Assembly: GCF_014297595.2 (NCBI RefSeq) | Contig: NZ_CP060414.2 | Span: 310,001 to 374,000 of the forward strand | DNA length: 64,000 nt | Direction of reading: 5' to 3' | Origin: Neisseria musculi | GTDB lineage: Bacteria; Pseudomonadota; Gammaproteobacteria; Burkholderiales; Neisseriaceae | In this document: piece by piece, positions 46,424 to 55,791 of the stretch | Layout of the letters: each line of letters opens with the position of its first letter | Numbering within the stretch: position 1 is the first letter of the stretch | Notes under the pieces: model-generated | Told to the model about the DNA's origin: nothing | The model's database searches: none | Seen by the model: the letters and a program-made list of their open reading frames with translations, nothing else | Translations under genes and position numbers: made by a program

Positions 46424-47590
46424 ATGCACACCCGCCGCGATTTTCTCAAACTTTCCGCTTTGTTCGGCGCCGCTGCTGCACTGCCGCTGCTGCAGGCCTG
46501 CTCCAAACGCGCCGCCGCCGACCCCGATGCGCCGCTCACCATCGGCTATCTGCCGATTCTCGATGCCGCGCCGCTGCTGGTGGCGCACGGCACGGGGCTG
46601 TTCCGGCAAAACGGGGTGCAGGCCGTGAAGCCTGTTTTGTTCCGCTCTTGGGCAAGCCTGGTGGAGGCGTTTTTAAGCGGGCAGGTGAATCTGATTCATG
46701 TGCTCTCGCCGATGAGCGTGTGGATGCGCTACGGCAGCCACGCCCCCGTGCGCGCGCTGATGTGGAACCACACCTGCGGCTCGGCGCTGACGGTGCGCCC
46801 CGATATCGCGGGTGTGGGGGATTTGCAGGGGCAGACGGTGGCGGTACCGTTTTGGTATTCGATACACAATGTGATTGTGCAGCAGGTGATACGGCAGGCC
46901 GGTTTGCAGGTGGTGGAGAAAAAACCGCAGCCCGGGCAGGTGCGGCTGACGGTGATGCCGCCTTCGGATATGGTGCCGGGGCTGGCTTCCGGGCAGATTG
47001 CGGGCTTTATCGTGGCCGAGCCGTTTAACGCGCTGGCCGAGGCCAAAGGCGTGGGCAGGGTGCTGCGCTTTTCCGGCGATATTTGGAAAGACCATGCCTG
47101 CTGCCTTTCGATGATGCACGAGCATGATATTCAAAACCGCCCCGAATGGGTGCAGAAGGTGGTGGCTTCGCTGGTGCAGGCCTGCGCATGGGCGAAAAGC
47201 CACCGCATCGAAACTGCCGGCCTGCTGGCCAGGCAGGGGGTGCAGCAATATACCCCGCACGATGCGCAAGTGTTGCGCAGCGTGTTGCAGCCCGAGCCGG
47301 CGGCGTGGGGCAGGTATGAGCGCGATGGCGCGGTCAGGCATCTTGATTGGCACCAGCAGCGCATCGATTTTCAGCCTTACCCGTTTCAATCGTACAGCGA
47401 AATGCTGGTTACCTTGCTGCAGCAAACCCGTTTGGCAGGCGTAAACACATTTTTGCAGACGCTCAATCCTGCCGAAGCGGCCAAAGAGCTGTTTGACACG
47501 CGCTTTGTGGAAGCGGCGTTAAAGCCGTTTGAAATGATGCAGGCGTTTGGTTTGCAGGGTTTGGACAGAAAAGAAGTGTTTGAGGTTTGA
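46424..47590 (+). CDS. ABC transporter substrate-binding lipoprotein (NrtA/SsuA/TauA type)
   Basis: 388 residues. The N-terminus has a twin-arginine-like start (HTRRDFLKL) and a lipobox ending at Cys26 (PLLQAC), so it is an exported lipoprotein facing the periplasm. The mature part begins PLTIGYLPILDAAPLLVAHGTGLF, the NMT1/THI5-like fold used for nitrate, sulfonate and thiamine-precursor binding. GQIAGFIVAEPFNALAEAKG and the CCLSMMHEHD stretch resemble NrtA/CmpA-like receptors. Ligand not deducible. Confidence 0.9.
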   Translation: MHTRRDFLKLSALFGAAAALPLLQACSKRAAADPDAPLTIGYLPILDAAPLLVAHGTGLFRQNGVQAVKPVLFRSWASLVEAFLSGQVNLIHVLSPMSVWMRYGSHAPVRALMWNHTCGSALTVRPDIAGVGDLQGQTVAVPFWYSIHNVIVQQVIRQAGLQVVEKKPQPGQVRLTVMPPSDMVPGLASGQIAGFIVAEPFNALAEAKGVGRVLRFSGDIWKDHACCLSMMHEHDIQNRPEWVQKVVASLVQACAWAKSHRIETAGLLARQGVQQYTPHDAQVLRSVLQPEPAAWGRYERDGAVRHLDWHQQRIDFQPYPFQSYSEMLVTLLQQTRLAGVNTFLQTLNPAEAAKELFDTRFVEAALKPFEMMQAFGLQGLDRKEVFEV

Positions 47591-47652
47591 GGCGGACAAT
47601 TCGGCCGGAGCGGGCCGTCTGAACACATATCATCAGAAATAAAAGGAAAACC

Positions 47653-48402
47653 ATGAAGTCGAACAACTATCTGCCCGGCGGCTTGGGGCTGCTGGCTCTG
47701 CTGGCGGTTTGGCAGGCCGGCACCGTGTTGTTGGCGCAGAATATGCCGCTGGCCAATCTGCTCACGCCCGCGCCTGCGTTGGGCAGCTTGGGCATCCTGC
47801 TTTCAGACGGCCAATTGTGGCCGCATATCTGGGCAAGTTTGCAGCGCGTGTTTGTGGGTTTGTTTTTCGCGCTGTTAATCGGCGTGCCGGTGGGGTTTGC
47901 GTTGGGGCTCTCGCCCAAAGCCGAGCAGACTGCCGGCCCTGCTTTCCAGTTTCTGCGCATGATTTCGCCGCTTTCGTGGATGCCGGTGGTGGTGATGCTG
48001 TTCGGCATCGGCGATGCACCGGTTTATTTTCTGCTGGCCTTTGCCGCCGTGTGGCCGATTATCCTCAACACCGCATCGGGCGTAAAAAACATCAACCAAC
48101 AATGGCTGGAGCTGGGGCGCTCGCTTTCGGCCACCGGGGGCGAAATGCTGTTTAAAATCATGCTGCCTGCCGTAACGGGCGATATTCTCAACGGGCTGCG
48201 GCTGGCCATCGGCATCGTGTGGGTGGTGTTGGTGCCGTGCGAAATGCTGGGCGTAAACGAAGGTTTGGGCTATTTTATTCTCGACACCCGCGACCGTTTG
48301 GCCTATTCGGAGCTGATGGCCGCCATTGTGTTAATCGGCCTGATTGGCTGGGCGCTCGACAGCGGCACACGCAGGCTGGGCAGTTGGTGGAAACATGGTT
48401 AA
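47653..48402 (+). CDS. ABC transporter permease (nitrate/sulfonate/taurine type)
   Basis: 249 residues with six membrane segments of the BPD_transp_1 family. The EAA coupling loop is NTASGVKNINQQWLELGRSLSATGGEMLFKIMLPAVTGDILNGLRLAIG. It contains ISPLSWMPVVVMLFGIG, shared with SsuC/TauC. ATG 47653 has AAAGGAAAA upstream. The last 55 bp and the following hairpin are duplicated 180 bp downstream. Confidence 0.92.
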   Translation: MKSNNYLPGGLGLLALLAVWQAGTVLLAQNMPLANLLTPAPALGSLGILLSDGQLWPHIWASLQRVFVGLFFALLIGVPVGFALGLSPKAEQTAGPAFQFLRMISPLSWMPVVVMLFGIGDAPVYFLLAFAAVWPIILNTASGVKNINQQWLELGRSLSATGGEMLFKIMLPAVTGDILNGLRLAIGIVWVVLVPCEMLGVNEGLGYFILDTRDRLAYSELMAAIVLIGLIGWALDSGTRRLGSWWKHG

Positions 48403-48655
48403 AACTTTGCCCGCAGGCACGGGGGTAAACCGAGGCCGTCTGAAATCACGGCAACCATGTTTTCAGACGGCCTTTGGGATATTTTTCATAGATTTCATTC
48501 TGTTGCGGATATTTGCCGGCCTGATCGGCTGGGCACCCGACGCGGCACACGCAGGCTGGGCAGTTGGTGGAAACACGGTTGAAACCCGGCAGCAGGCGTG
48601 CGGCCGAACCGAGGCCGTCTGAAAGCACGGTCATTACGTTTTCAGACGGCCTTTG
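48344..48655 (+). repeat. partial duplication of the permease 3' end with its terminator
   Basis: 48344-48480 and 48525-48655 align: the stretch GGCACACGCAGGCTGGGCAG, then TTGGTGGAAAC, a diverged middle, CCGAGGCCGTCTGAAA and a DUS hairpin followed by GGCCTTTGGG. Each unit therefore carries the C-terminal codons and a terminator. The second is a non-coding remnant. Confidence 0.8.
48433..48473 (+). terminator. DUS-pair terminator of the ABC operon
   Basis: A 12-bp DUS stem plus TTT, 30 bp past the permease stop. A second copy lies at 48612-48652. Confidence 0.7.
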
Positions 48656-48783
48656 GGGTTTTGGCCAAATTGTTATCAGGCTGTCTGAAAATGCATGATT
48701 TTTAATAGGTTGCGCGATAATCGGGCTGAATCTGTGCATGGTATCGGGCGGGTGTTTTCAAGCTTTAAGCAGCAGGGTTTGCC

Positions 48784-48922
48784 GTGAATCTGCTTGGTTT
48801 CCGTTGCAGCCTTGCGCTCCGGCTTGGGAGAACGGTTTTGCAGGCCGCTGCCACGGCGGTAAAACCGGCTTCATACTGCCTGCTGCCTGCCGCTTTGTGC
48901 CGCACATGAAGCAGATTCGCGG
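48784..48922 (-). repeat. Correia-like repeat, copy 4
   Basis: Terminal inverted repeat GTGAATCTGCTT at the left and AAGCAGATTCGC at the right. Internal blocks are CCGTTGCAGCCTTGCGC, GGGAGAACGGTTTTGCAGGC and ATACTGCCTGCTGCCTGCCG, in Correia order. Confidence 0.6.
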
Positions 48923-48988
48923 TAACGGGCAGGCCGGGATTTTATTGCCTTCTTGCCGTACCGGCCGAGTGATGCCCCGTATGGCGGT

Positions 48989-50971
48989 TTACTGCCCGCG
49001 CAGAAACAGTGCATCTAATTCTTTCAGCGTGAGTTTTACCCAAGTGGGGCGGCCGTGGTTGCATTGGTTGCTGCGCGGAGTGTTTTCCATATCGCGCAGC
49101 AGGGCGTTCATTTCGGGCAGGGTCAGGCGGCGGCCGGCGCGGATGGAGCCGTGGCAGGCCATGGTGGAGAGGATTTGGTTTTCGCGCACTTCGACTACGC
49201 GGCTGCTGCCCGCTTGGGCAATTTCGCGCAGCATGTCGCGGGCGAGGGCGGCCACATCGCTTTTGCCGAGCATGGCGGGCACGGCGCGCACGGCGATGGT
49301 GTTGCCGCCCATGTCGGATAGCTCCAGCCCGAACGGGCGCAGGGCTTCGCCGTGGTCGGCCAGGGCGGCGGTTTCTTCGTGGGAGGCCTCGAAGGTTACG
49401 GGCAGCAGCAGGCGCTGGCTTTGCAGGCTGCCGAACTGCTCGCGCTGGGCTTTCATTTTTTCGTAGTTCACGCGCTCGGCGGCGGCGTGCATATCGATGA
49501 GCAGCAGGCTGTCTTCGGCTTGGGCGAGAATATAGATGCCCAACAGTTGGGCGATGGCGAAACCCAACGGCGGGCAGTTTGCGGCGGATTCCGTTTCACC
49601 ACTGCCGCTGTCGGGGGCAGGTTGGCCGTCTGAACGGGCAGGCGGTATGCTGCCGCCGAAACGCGCCTGCTCAAACCGGCTTAATTCGCTGTCGGCCTCG
49701 GTGCGGCGGTAGAGTTCGGCATAGGTGTCGAGTGCGGCGCGGCTTTCCTGCAGCGACAGGCCGCGCTGCGCAGGCATACGGGCAGCAGAATAGGGCACGG
49801 GCGCAGATTTTGTGCCGCCGAAGCCGCCGAAGGTTTGCTGTTGCGGCGGGGCTTGCAGGCCGTTTTTGTTTGAACTGTAGGGGAAGGATGTTTCCTGAAG
49901 GCTTGCGTGCTGTTTTTCAGACGGCCTTTGGGCGGCCGGGCTTAACATGCTGCCTGCGTTGCTAACGCTTTCGGTTGTGTCGGCGCGGGTGGCGGCCAGC
50001 GCTTTATCGAGCGTGTGGAACACGAGCCGGTGCACGGCCTGGCTGTCGCGGAAGCGGATTTCGGTTTTGGCGGGGTGCACGTTGGCGTCCACGGCTTCGG
50101 GCGGCAGCTCGAGAAACAGCACAAAAGCGGGGGTAACGGCGTTGTGCAGTACATCGCGGTAGGCCTGTTTCACGGCGTGCATCATCACTTTGTCGCGCAC
50201 GAAGCGGCGGTTGACGAAGCAGTATTGTTTGTCGGCACGGCCTTTGGTAAAGGTGGGTTTGGCAACGGCGCCGTAAAGGCGCATAACGCCTGCGCCGCTG
50301 TCGATTTCTATGGAGGCCGTCTGAAAATCTTTGCCGGCAATGGCGGCAATGCGCTCTGCCGGGGTTTGCGCGGGCAGTTTGAAAATGCTTTTGCCGTTGT
50401 GGCGGAGCGAAAAGGCGATGTGGGGGTGTGCCAGTGCAAGGCGTTCCAGCATGGTGGCGCAATGGGCGTATTCGGTGTTTTCCGATTTTAAAAACTTGCG
50501 CCGTGCGGGGGTGTTGAAAAACAGCTCGGCCACTTCTACGGTGGTGCCGACAGGGTGGGCGGCGGCGGCAGGGCTGCTGAGTCTGCCGTCTTCGGCTTTC
50601 ACTTGGCCGGCGTGTGCGCTGCCGGCGGTGCGGCTGGTCAGCGTGAGACGGCTCACTGAGGCGATGCTGGCGAGGCCTTCGCCGCGGAAACCCATGCTGG
50701 CAACGCGCTCCAAATCGCTGAGGGTTTGGATTTTGCTGGTGGCGTGGCGGTGCAGGGCGAGGGCGATGTCGTCGGCGGGAATGCCGCTGCCGTTGTCGCT
50801 CACGCGGATTTGGCGTATGCCGCCGCCGGCAAGCTCCACTTCGATTGCCGTGGCGCCGGCATCGATGCTGTTTTCAACGATTTCTTTGAGCGCGTTGGCC
50901 GGACGTTCCACCACTTCGCCGGCGGCGATTTGGTTGATGAGATGGTCGGGCAGGGCGGCAATGCGGGGCAT
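48989..50971 (-). CDS. mutL: DNA mismatch repair protein MutL
   Basis: 660 residues. N-terminal GHKL ATPase: IAAGEVVERPANALKEIVENSIDAGA, VSDNGSGI, GFRGEGLASIASVSRL, FFNTPARRKFL. A Ser/Pro-rich linker occupies roughly residues 340-460. The C-terminal domain carries DMHAAAERVNYE, the DQHA(x)2E(x)4E metal site of nicking-type MutL, so like other Neisserial MutL it should be an endonuclease and not need MutH. ATG 50971. The start faces a short AT-rich region before lolA. Confidence 0.97.
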   Translation of the reverse strand: MPRIAALPDHLINQIAAGEVVERPANALKEIVENSIDAGATAIEVELAGGGIRQIRVSDNGSGIPADDIALALHRHATSKIQTLSDLERVASMGFRGEGLASIASVSRLTLTSRTAGSAHAGQVKAEDGRLSSPAAAAHPVGTTVEVAELFFNTPARRKFLKSENTEYAHCATMLERLALAHPHIAFSLRHNGKSIFKLPAQTPAERIAAIAGKDFQTASIEIDSGAGVMRLYGAVAKPTFTKGRADKQYCFVNRRFVRDKVMMHAVKQAYRDVLHNAVTPAFVLFLELPPEAVDANVHPAKTEIRFRDSQAVHRLVFHTLDKALAATRADTTESVSNAGSMLSPAAQRPSEKQHASLQETSFPYSSNKNGLQAPPQQQTFGGFGGTKSAPVPYSAARMPAQRGLSLQESRAALDTYAELYRRTEADSELSRFEQARFGGSIPPARSDGQPAPDSGSGETESAANCPPLGFAIAQLLGIYILAQAEDSLLLIDMHAAAERVNYEKMKAQREQFGSLQSQRLLLPVTFEASHEETAALADHGEALRPFGLELSDMGGNTIAVRAVPAMLGKSDVAALARDMLREIAQAGSSRVVEVRENQILSTMACHGSIRAGRRLTLPEMNALLRDMENTPRSNQCNHGRPTWVKLTLKELDALFLRGQ

Positions 50972-51158
50972 GGGCGGCTTTCGTGAAGAGAGATACGGCG
51001 ACCATTATATTATAATAGATATAGTGGATCTGCTTCACTATCCATTTCGGCATTGCTGTGCCCGGCAAGGGGCGCGGTTTGGCAGCCCAAAAGCGGCAGC
51101 AGAATTATTTTATTTGTGCCGCCTGCCGGGTGTCGAAAATGGAGTGGATTGACTATAA

Positions 51159-51186
51159 AGGCCGTCTGAAAAATATTCAGACGGCC
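51159..51186 (-). terminator. DUS-pair terminator of lolA
   Basis: An 11-12-bp DUS stem with a 5-base AT loop, 20 bp past the lolA stop on the minus strand. Confidence 0.7.
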
Positions 51187-51205
51187 AAACGGCACCTGCC
51201 CGCGC

Positions 51206-51823
51206 TTAATTGCTCAACACGTCCACGCCTTTGGGCGGGGTGAAGGAAAATGCGCTGCGCACCAGATTGGGTTTCATATCGACGTTGTTGAAACGGATGG
51301 TGGTTTCGTTGCCGAAGCTGTCTTTCAACTGCATGGCTGCCAGCGCGTCGCCTTGAAAGCCGATGCGGATATATTGATAACCCGCATTATTTTTCTTGGG
51401 CAGGGCGCGCACATAATCGATGCCGCCGGCGGTGCCGTCTTCTTTCAGCGAATAGCTGCTCTCGAGCGCGGATTTGTTGGATAAAATCGCGGCGGGGCTG
51501 TCGCCTATGGTTTGGTCTTGCGGCGATTTGGTTACCTGCGCCAAATCGACATCATAAAGCCAGATGGTTTTGCCGTCGCCTACGATGGTTTGTTTGTAGG
51601 GGCTGGTGTATTGCCATTTAAACAGGCCGGGGCGCAGAATCTGAAAGGTGCCGTTGGTGGTTTGGGTTTTCTTTTTGCTTTTGACGGTTTGGGTGAAACT
51701 GCCGCTGATGCCGTCGGTGTCGGCATTGAATTTCTTCAGCGCATCGATCGCGCCGGCGTGTGCGCTGCCGATGCCCAGGCAAAGAACGGCGGCAAAGGTG
51801 GCAAACAGTGGTTTTTTCTGCAT
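51206..51823 (-). CDS. lolA: outer-membrane lipoprotein carrier protein LolA
   Basis: Periplasmic chaperone that carries lipoproteins from LolCDE to LolB. 205 residues with a Sec signal (MQKKPLFATFAAVLCLGIGSAHA). The mature part begins AIDALKKFNADTDGISGSFTQTVKSKKK, followed by GTFQILRPGLFKWQYTSPYKQTIVGDGKTIWLYDVDLAQVT and PAAILSN, all LolA signatures. ATG 51823 is the signal-peptide start; the longer open frame upstream crosses a Correia-like repeat. Confidence 0.95.
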   Translation of the reverse strand: MQKKPLFATFAAVLCLGIGSAHAGAIDALKKFNADTDGISGSFTQTVKSKKKTQTTNGTFQILRPGLFKWQYTSPYKQTIVGDGKTIWLYDVDLAQVTKSPQDQTIGDSPAAILSNKSALESSYSLKEDGTAGGIDYVRALPKKNNAGYQYIRIGFQGDALAAMQLKDSFGNETTIRFNNVDMKPNLVRSAFSFTPPKGVDVLSN

Positions 51824-51847
51824 GGTGAAATATTCCTTTCGGCAAAG

Positions 51848-52011
51848 AGTTCGATTTGGTTTCCGCAGGCCGGGGGTACGCTTTATTTGCGGCACAGGCA
51901 GTCCGCAGGCAATACAGACAGTGCGGAGCCGGTTCCGCTGCCGTTTCGGCGGCCGGCAAACCGTTTTCTCTGAATCGGCGCGGCAACGGGGCAACGGGAA
52001 CGGAGCGGGTT
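51848..52011 (+). repeat. Correia-like repeat, copy 5
   Basis: Blocks GCAATACAGACAGTGCGGAG, CCGGTTCCGCTGCCGTTTCG, GCCGGCAAACCGTTTTCTCTGAA and CGCGGCAACGGG lie in Correia order directly upstream of lolA (opposite strand). It may carry or replace the lolA promoter. Confidence 0.5.
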
Positions 52012-52187
52012 GGCCGTTGGGGCGTATCTTAAGCCTTCAGGCGGGAAACACAATACTTTGGTGTGCAGCAGAGGGCGGCTTGTTCCTGTGTAAAGGCCGT
52101 CTGAAAACCTAAATGCTTATGGGCAGGCGCAAAACGGCCCGGTGTTTAACCTGAATTTAAAACCCGTTTACCGTTATAATGTATCAC

Positions 52188-53012
52188 ATGAATACAACAC
52201 CATCTGTTTTTCCCGTGCTGTTGTCTGCGTTAAAAGAATGCAGCCCTGAAGCAAAATGCCGCTTAACCGATGAAATATCCGCTGCTTTTTCAGACGGCCT
52301 GCTGAGCAATGCGCCGGCAGACGCGCCCGAAGATTTCCGTTTTGCCGGCCGTCCGGCCAGGCCGGAGCTGGTGCCGCCCGATGCGGTCAGGGCGCGCAAA
52401 ATGAACACGCCCGAAGGTTATGCGGCGATGCTGCACGCCATCTGCCATATCGAATTCAACGCCGTGAATCTGGCGCTCGATGCGGCCTACCGTTTCCGCA
52501 GCCTGCCTGCCGCGTTTACCGCCGACTGGATACGCGTGGCCAAAGAAGAAGCCTGCCATTTCAGGTTGATGCGTGCGCGTTTGCAGGCACACGGTTTCGA
52601 TTACGGCGATTTCGAGGCGCACAATCATTTGTGGGACATGGCGTATAAAACCGCGTTTGATCCGCTGCTGCGCATGGCGCTGGTGCCGCGCGTGCTGGAG
52701 GCGCGGGGGTTGGACGTTACCCCCGCCATCCGCGCCAAAGTGGCACAGAAAGGCGATGCCGAAACCTGCGCCGCGCTCGACATTATCTACCGCGACGAAG
52801 TGGGGCATGTGAAGATCGGCAACCGTTGGTATCAGCATTTGTGCGCCGGGCGCGGTTTGGAGCCGGCGGCGTTGTTCCGCGCGCTGGTTTCGCGCTACGA
52901 TCTGTTTGTTTTCAGAGGCTATGTGAACATCGAAGCGCGCCGGCAGGCGGGCTTCAGCCGTTTTGAGTTGGCCATGCTGGAAGATTTCGAGCGCGGGTTG
53001 AAAAGCAGATAA
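52188..53012 (+). CDS. ferritin-like DUF455 protein
   Basis: 274 residues. The helical domain has carboxylate/His pairs at regular spacing: HAICHIEFNAVNLALD, VAKEEACHFRLMRARLQAHG, and YRDEVGHVKIGNRWYQHLC, matching a ferritin-like di-metal site. DUF455 is widespread in beta/gammaproteobacteria; function unknown. The frame also has ATG 52179; I prefer 52188 (MNTTPSVFPV). TATAAT overlaps this region (52175-52180), so the mRNA may be leaderless or start further up. Confidence 0.82.
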   Translation: MNTTPSVFPVLLSALKECSPEAKCRLTDEISAAFSDGLLSNAPADAPEDFRFAGRPARPELVPPDAVRARKMNTPEGYAAMLHAICHIEFNAVNLALDAAYRFRSLPAAFTADWIRVAKEEACHFRLMRARLQAHGFDYGDFEAHNHLWDMAYKTAFDPLLRMALVPRVLEARGLDVTPAIRAKVAQKGDAETCAALDIIYRDEVGHVKIGNRWYQHLCAGRGLEPAALFRALVSRYDLFVFRGYVNIEARRQAGFSRFELAMLEDFERGLKSR

Positions 53013-53239
53013 CGGCAGCCGGCGGTTTCAGACGGCCGGGCAGATTTTCATAAGGGGTCGGGAAAACCTAAACGGCTCCCTGAGAAATCAGGTAAAAGCC
53101 GGCCGGGCAAGCCGAATGCCGGAGGCAGGTTTATGGCTGAATGCGGCCGTTTCTCAATACAACAGCCGGGCAGCCGCCGCAGGCAGTGCGGCCCAACCGC
53201 TTAAATACTGTTTGCAAGCGGTTGAAAGCGCAGCAGAAA

Positions 53240-53280
53240 CCATCAGGCCGTCTGAACCCTATTTTCAGACGGCCTGATGG
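53240..53280. terminator. bidirectional DUS-pair terminator
   Basis: CCATCAGGCCGTCTGAA and its inverse form a 17-bp stem between the convergent DUF455 and pgm genes. Confidence 0.75.
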
Positions 53281-53302
53281 TTGTTTCAAACCCGTTGCCG
53301 GC

Positions 53303-54685
53303 TTACAGCGGCCAATGCAGCGTGGGGTTGCTTTCAATCACGGCTTTAAACTGGTTTTGAATGCGCCCGATGGCTGTTTCGCTGTCGGCCTCGAAGCGCA
53401 GCACCAGCACGGGCGTGGTGTTGGAGGCGCGCATCAGGCCGAAGCCGTCTGAAAATTCCACCCGCAGGCCGTCTATGGCGATGATTTCGGCGGCGCCTTC
53501 AAACTTCGCGTTTTTTGCCAATTTTTCAATCACTTGGTGGCCGTTGCTGCCTTCGGGCAGGTCGATGTTGATTTCGGGGGTGGAAATGCTTTGCGGCAGG
53601 GCGTCGAGCACGGCAGAGGGGTTGTCGGAAGCGGATAAGATTTCCAGCAGGCGGCAGCCCGCATAGAGGCCGTCGTCGAAGCCGAACCAGCGTTCTTTAA
53701 AGAAAGTGTGGCCGCTCATTTCGCCGGCCAGCAGTGCGCCGTTTTGCTTCATCGAAGATTTGATAAAGCTGTGGCCGGTTTTTTCCATAACCGGCTCACC
53801 GCCGTGTTCGCGTATCCACGGTGCCAAAAGGCGGGTGGATTTCACATCGAAAATCACTTTTGCGCCCGGGTTGCGGCTTAAAACGTCTCGGGCAAACAGC
53901 ATCAGCTGGCGGTCGGGGTAGATGATGTTGCCTTCTTTGGTAACCACGCCCAGGCGGTCGCCGTCGCCATCGAAAGCCAGGCCGATTTCGGCATCGCTGT
54001 TTTTCAGCCCGTCAATCACGTCTTGCAGGTTTTTCGGCTTGGCCGGGTCGGGGTGGTGGTTGGGGAAGTTGCCGTCCACCTCGCAGAAGAGCTCGGTTAC
54101 TTCGCAGCCGAGTGCGCGGTAGAGCGTGCCGGCAAATGCGCCGGCCACGCCGTTGCCTGCATCGGCAATGATTTTCAGCGGGCGTTTGAGCTTGATGTGG
54201 CCGGCAATGGTTTCGAGATATTGCGGGAAAATATCCAGCCCGCTCATACGGCCTTCGGTTTGCGGCTTCGCGAAAGCATCGTTTTCGATGATTTCCAAAA
54301 GTTCCTGAATGGCTCCGCCGGCCAGCGTATCGCCGCCGAGCATCATTTTGAAGCCGTTGTAGTCGGGCGGGTTGTGGCTGCCGGTAATCATTACGCCGCT
54401 GCCGCCGCACTCTTGGATGGCGGCAAAATAGAGCATAGGTGTGGCGACCATGCCCACGTTGAGCACATCGATGCCGCTTTCGGTGAAGCCGCGTGCAATG
54501 TTCTGCATCAGCTCGGGGCCGCTCAGGCGGCCGTCGCGGCCGAGCGCGATTTTGGTGATGCCTTGCGCGGCTGCTTTGGCGGCAATGGCTTTGCCGATGA
54601 GATAGGCAGCTTCGTTGGTGAGGGTTTTGCCGACAATGCCCCGTATGTCGTAGGCTTTGAAGATGTCGCGGGCGATGGTTGCCAT
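53303..54685 (-). CDS. pgm: phosphoglucomutase/phosphomannomutase
   Basis: 460 residues, alpha-D-phosphohexomutase family, very close in sequence to the Neisserial pgm needed for LOS core synthesis. Start MATIARDIFKAYDIRGIVG. Phosphoserine loop GVMITGSHNPPDYNGFKMM, metal loop LAFDGDGDRLGVV, sugar-binding GEMSGHTFFKERWFGFDDG and phosphate-binding FGLMRASNTTPVLVLRFE. ATG 54685 has GGAAA 5 bases upstream. Confidence 0.94.
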   Translation of the reverse strand: MATIARDIFKAYDIRGIVGKTLTNEAAYLIGKAIAAKAAAQGITKIALGRDGRLSGPELMQNIARGFTESGIDVLNVGMVATPMLYFAAIQECGGSGVMITGSHNPPDYNGFKMMLGGDTLAGGAIQELLEIIENDAFAKPQTEGRMSGLDIFPQYLETIAGHIKLKRPLKIIADAGNGVAGAFAGTLYRALGCEVTELFCEVDGNFPNHHPDPAKPKNLQDVIDGLKNSDAEIGLAFDGDGDRLGVVTKEGNIIYPDRQLMLFARDVLSRNPGAKVIFDVKSTRLLAPWIREHGGEPVMEKTGHSFIKSSMKQNGALLAGEMSGHTFFKERWFGFDDGLYAGCRLLEILSASDNPSAVLDALPQSISTPEINIDLPEGSNGHQVIEKLAKNAKFEGAAEIIAIDGLRVEFSDGFGLMRASNTTPVLVLRFEADSETAIGRIQNQFKAVIESNPTLHWPL

Positions 54686-54748
54686 GGTGTTTCCTTTGCC
54701 GTGGTTGTCGATAAAAAGGGGTTCGGACGATTGTAGCACAGTGCATAG

Positions 54749-54776
54749 AGGCCGTCTGAACGCTTTTCAGACGGCT
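54749..54776. terminator. DUS-pair hairpin between rlmJ and pgm
   Basis: DUS stem with a 5-base loop and TTTT. It lies 120 bp past the rlmJ stop and upstream of pgm, both on the minus strand. Confidence 0.65.
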
Positions 54777-54896
54777 TTTGACCTGGCTTAAAGCTGCAAC
54801 GGCAGCAAAAGGCCGGCGGCTTCGAAACAGCGGGAATTTTGCCTTTGCGGCATTGGGGCGGGCTGCCGTTTCGGCCGCCGGATTTGCTGCGGTGTT

Positions 54897-55739
54897 TTAC
54901 GGGATTTGATGCTCAAGCACAAAATGTGCGCCGCTGTCTTGAGCGAGCAGGGCGGTGAGTGCGGGCAGGGTTTGCTGCAACTGTTGCGCCAGCAGATAGG
55001 GCGGGTTGATAACGAATATGCCGCTGCCGTGCATGCCGAAGCCGTCTGCACGCGGCGTTTTCACATAGAGCTCGGCCTGCAAATGGTTTTCGGGCGAGAG
55101 TTTGCCCAGCTGCTGAGGCAGCCGGCGGCTTTCTTCGCGGCTCAGGCAGGGATACCAAACCAGATAACACCCTGATGCAAAACGTTTCAGCGATTCTTTC
55201 AGCGTGTTAACCACCCGGGTGTAGTCCTGTTTTTCTTCATAGGGCGGGTCGATTAACACCACGGCGCGGCGGGCAGGGGGCGGCAGCAGGGAAACCAGCC
55301 CCTGATAGCCGTCTGCCTGCAAGGTCAGGCCGCGCCTGCCCAAGCGGGCTTGCATATTGTGCTGCAAATGCTGGAAATCGGCCGGGTGCAGCTCAAACAG
55401 GCGCAGTTTGTCGGCGGGGCGGGTGAGCGAAAGAGCCAGCCACGGCGAGCCGCAATAAAGGCCGGGCTGCGGCAGCATGCTGTTCAGACGGCCTGCAAAT
55501 GCCTGCAACAGGGCGGGCAGGTTTTGCGCCTGCCGCAGCCGCCCTATGCCCTGTTGGTGTTCGCCCACTTTCTGCGCTTCGCTGCCGCCCAAGTCATACA
55601 GACCCGCGCCGCTGTGGGTATCGATATACCAATAAGGTTTGTTTTTACGGTTGAAGTATTCGAGCACGAGAAAGAGCGTGAAATGCTTGAGCATATCGGC
55701 ATGGTTGCCGGCATGAAAGGCGTGGCGGTAGCTGAGCAT
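54897..55739 (-). CDS. rlmJ: 23S rRNA (adenine(2030)-N6)-methyltransferase
   Basis: RlmJ methylates A2030 of 23S rRNA. 280 residues: opens MLSYRHAFHAGNHADMLKH, then YIDTHSGAGLYDL (SAM-binding), and the catalytic DPPY in AVVLIDPPYEEKQDY. The end has YVKTPRADGFGMHGSGIFVINPPY. ATG 55739 is followed immediately by the conserved start. Single gene. Confidence 0.94.
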   Translation of the reverse strand: MLSYRHAFHAGNHADMLKHFTLFLVLEYFNRKNKPYWYIDTHSGAGLYDLGGSEAQKVGEHQQGIGRLRQAQNLPALLQAFAGRLNSMLPQPGLYCGSPWLALSLTRPADKLRLFELHPADFQHLQHNMQARLGRRGLTLQADGYQGLVSLLPPPARRAVVLIDPPYEEKQDYTRVVNTLKESLKRFASGCYLVWYPCLSREESRRLPQQLGKLSPENHLQAELYVKTPRADGFGMHGSGIFVINPPYLLAQQLQQTLPALTALLAQDSGAHFVLEHQIP

Positions 55740-55791
55740 GGAGAGGCCGTCTGAAAAAGTGGGAAAGCGCGATTTTAAATGAAGCGGCCGC

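Larger units (their letters stand above)
48403..48988. other. gap between the ABC operon and mutL
   Basis: Holds two DUS hairpins (48433-48473, 48612-48652) that belong to the duplicated unit, and a Correia-like repeat (48784-48922). I see no gene. Confidence 0.5.
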
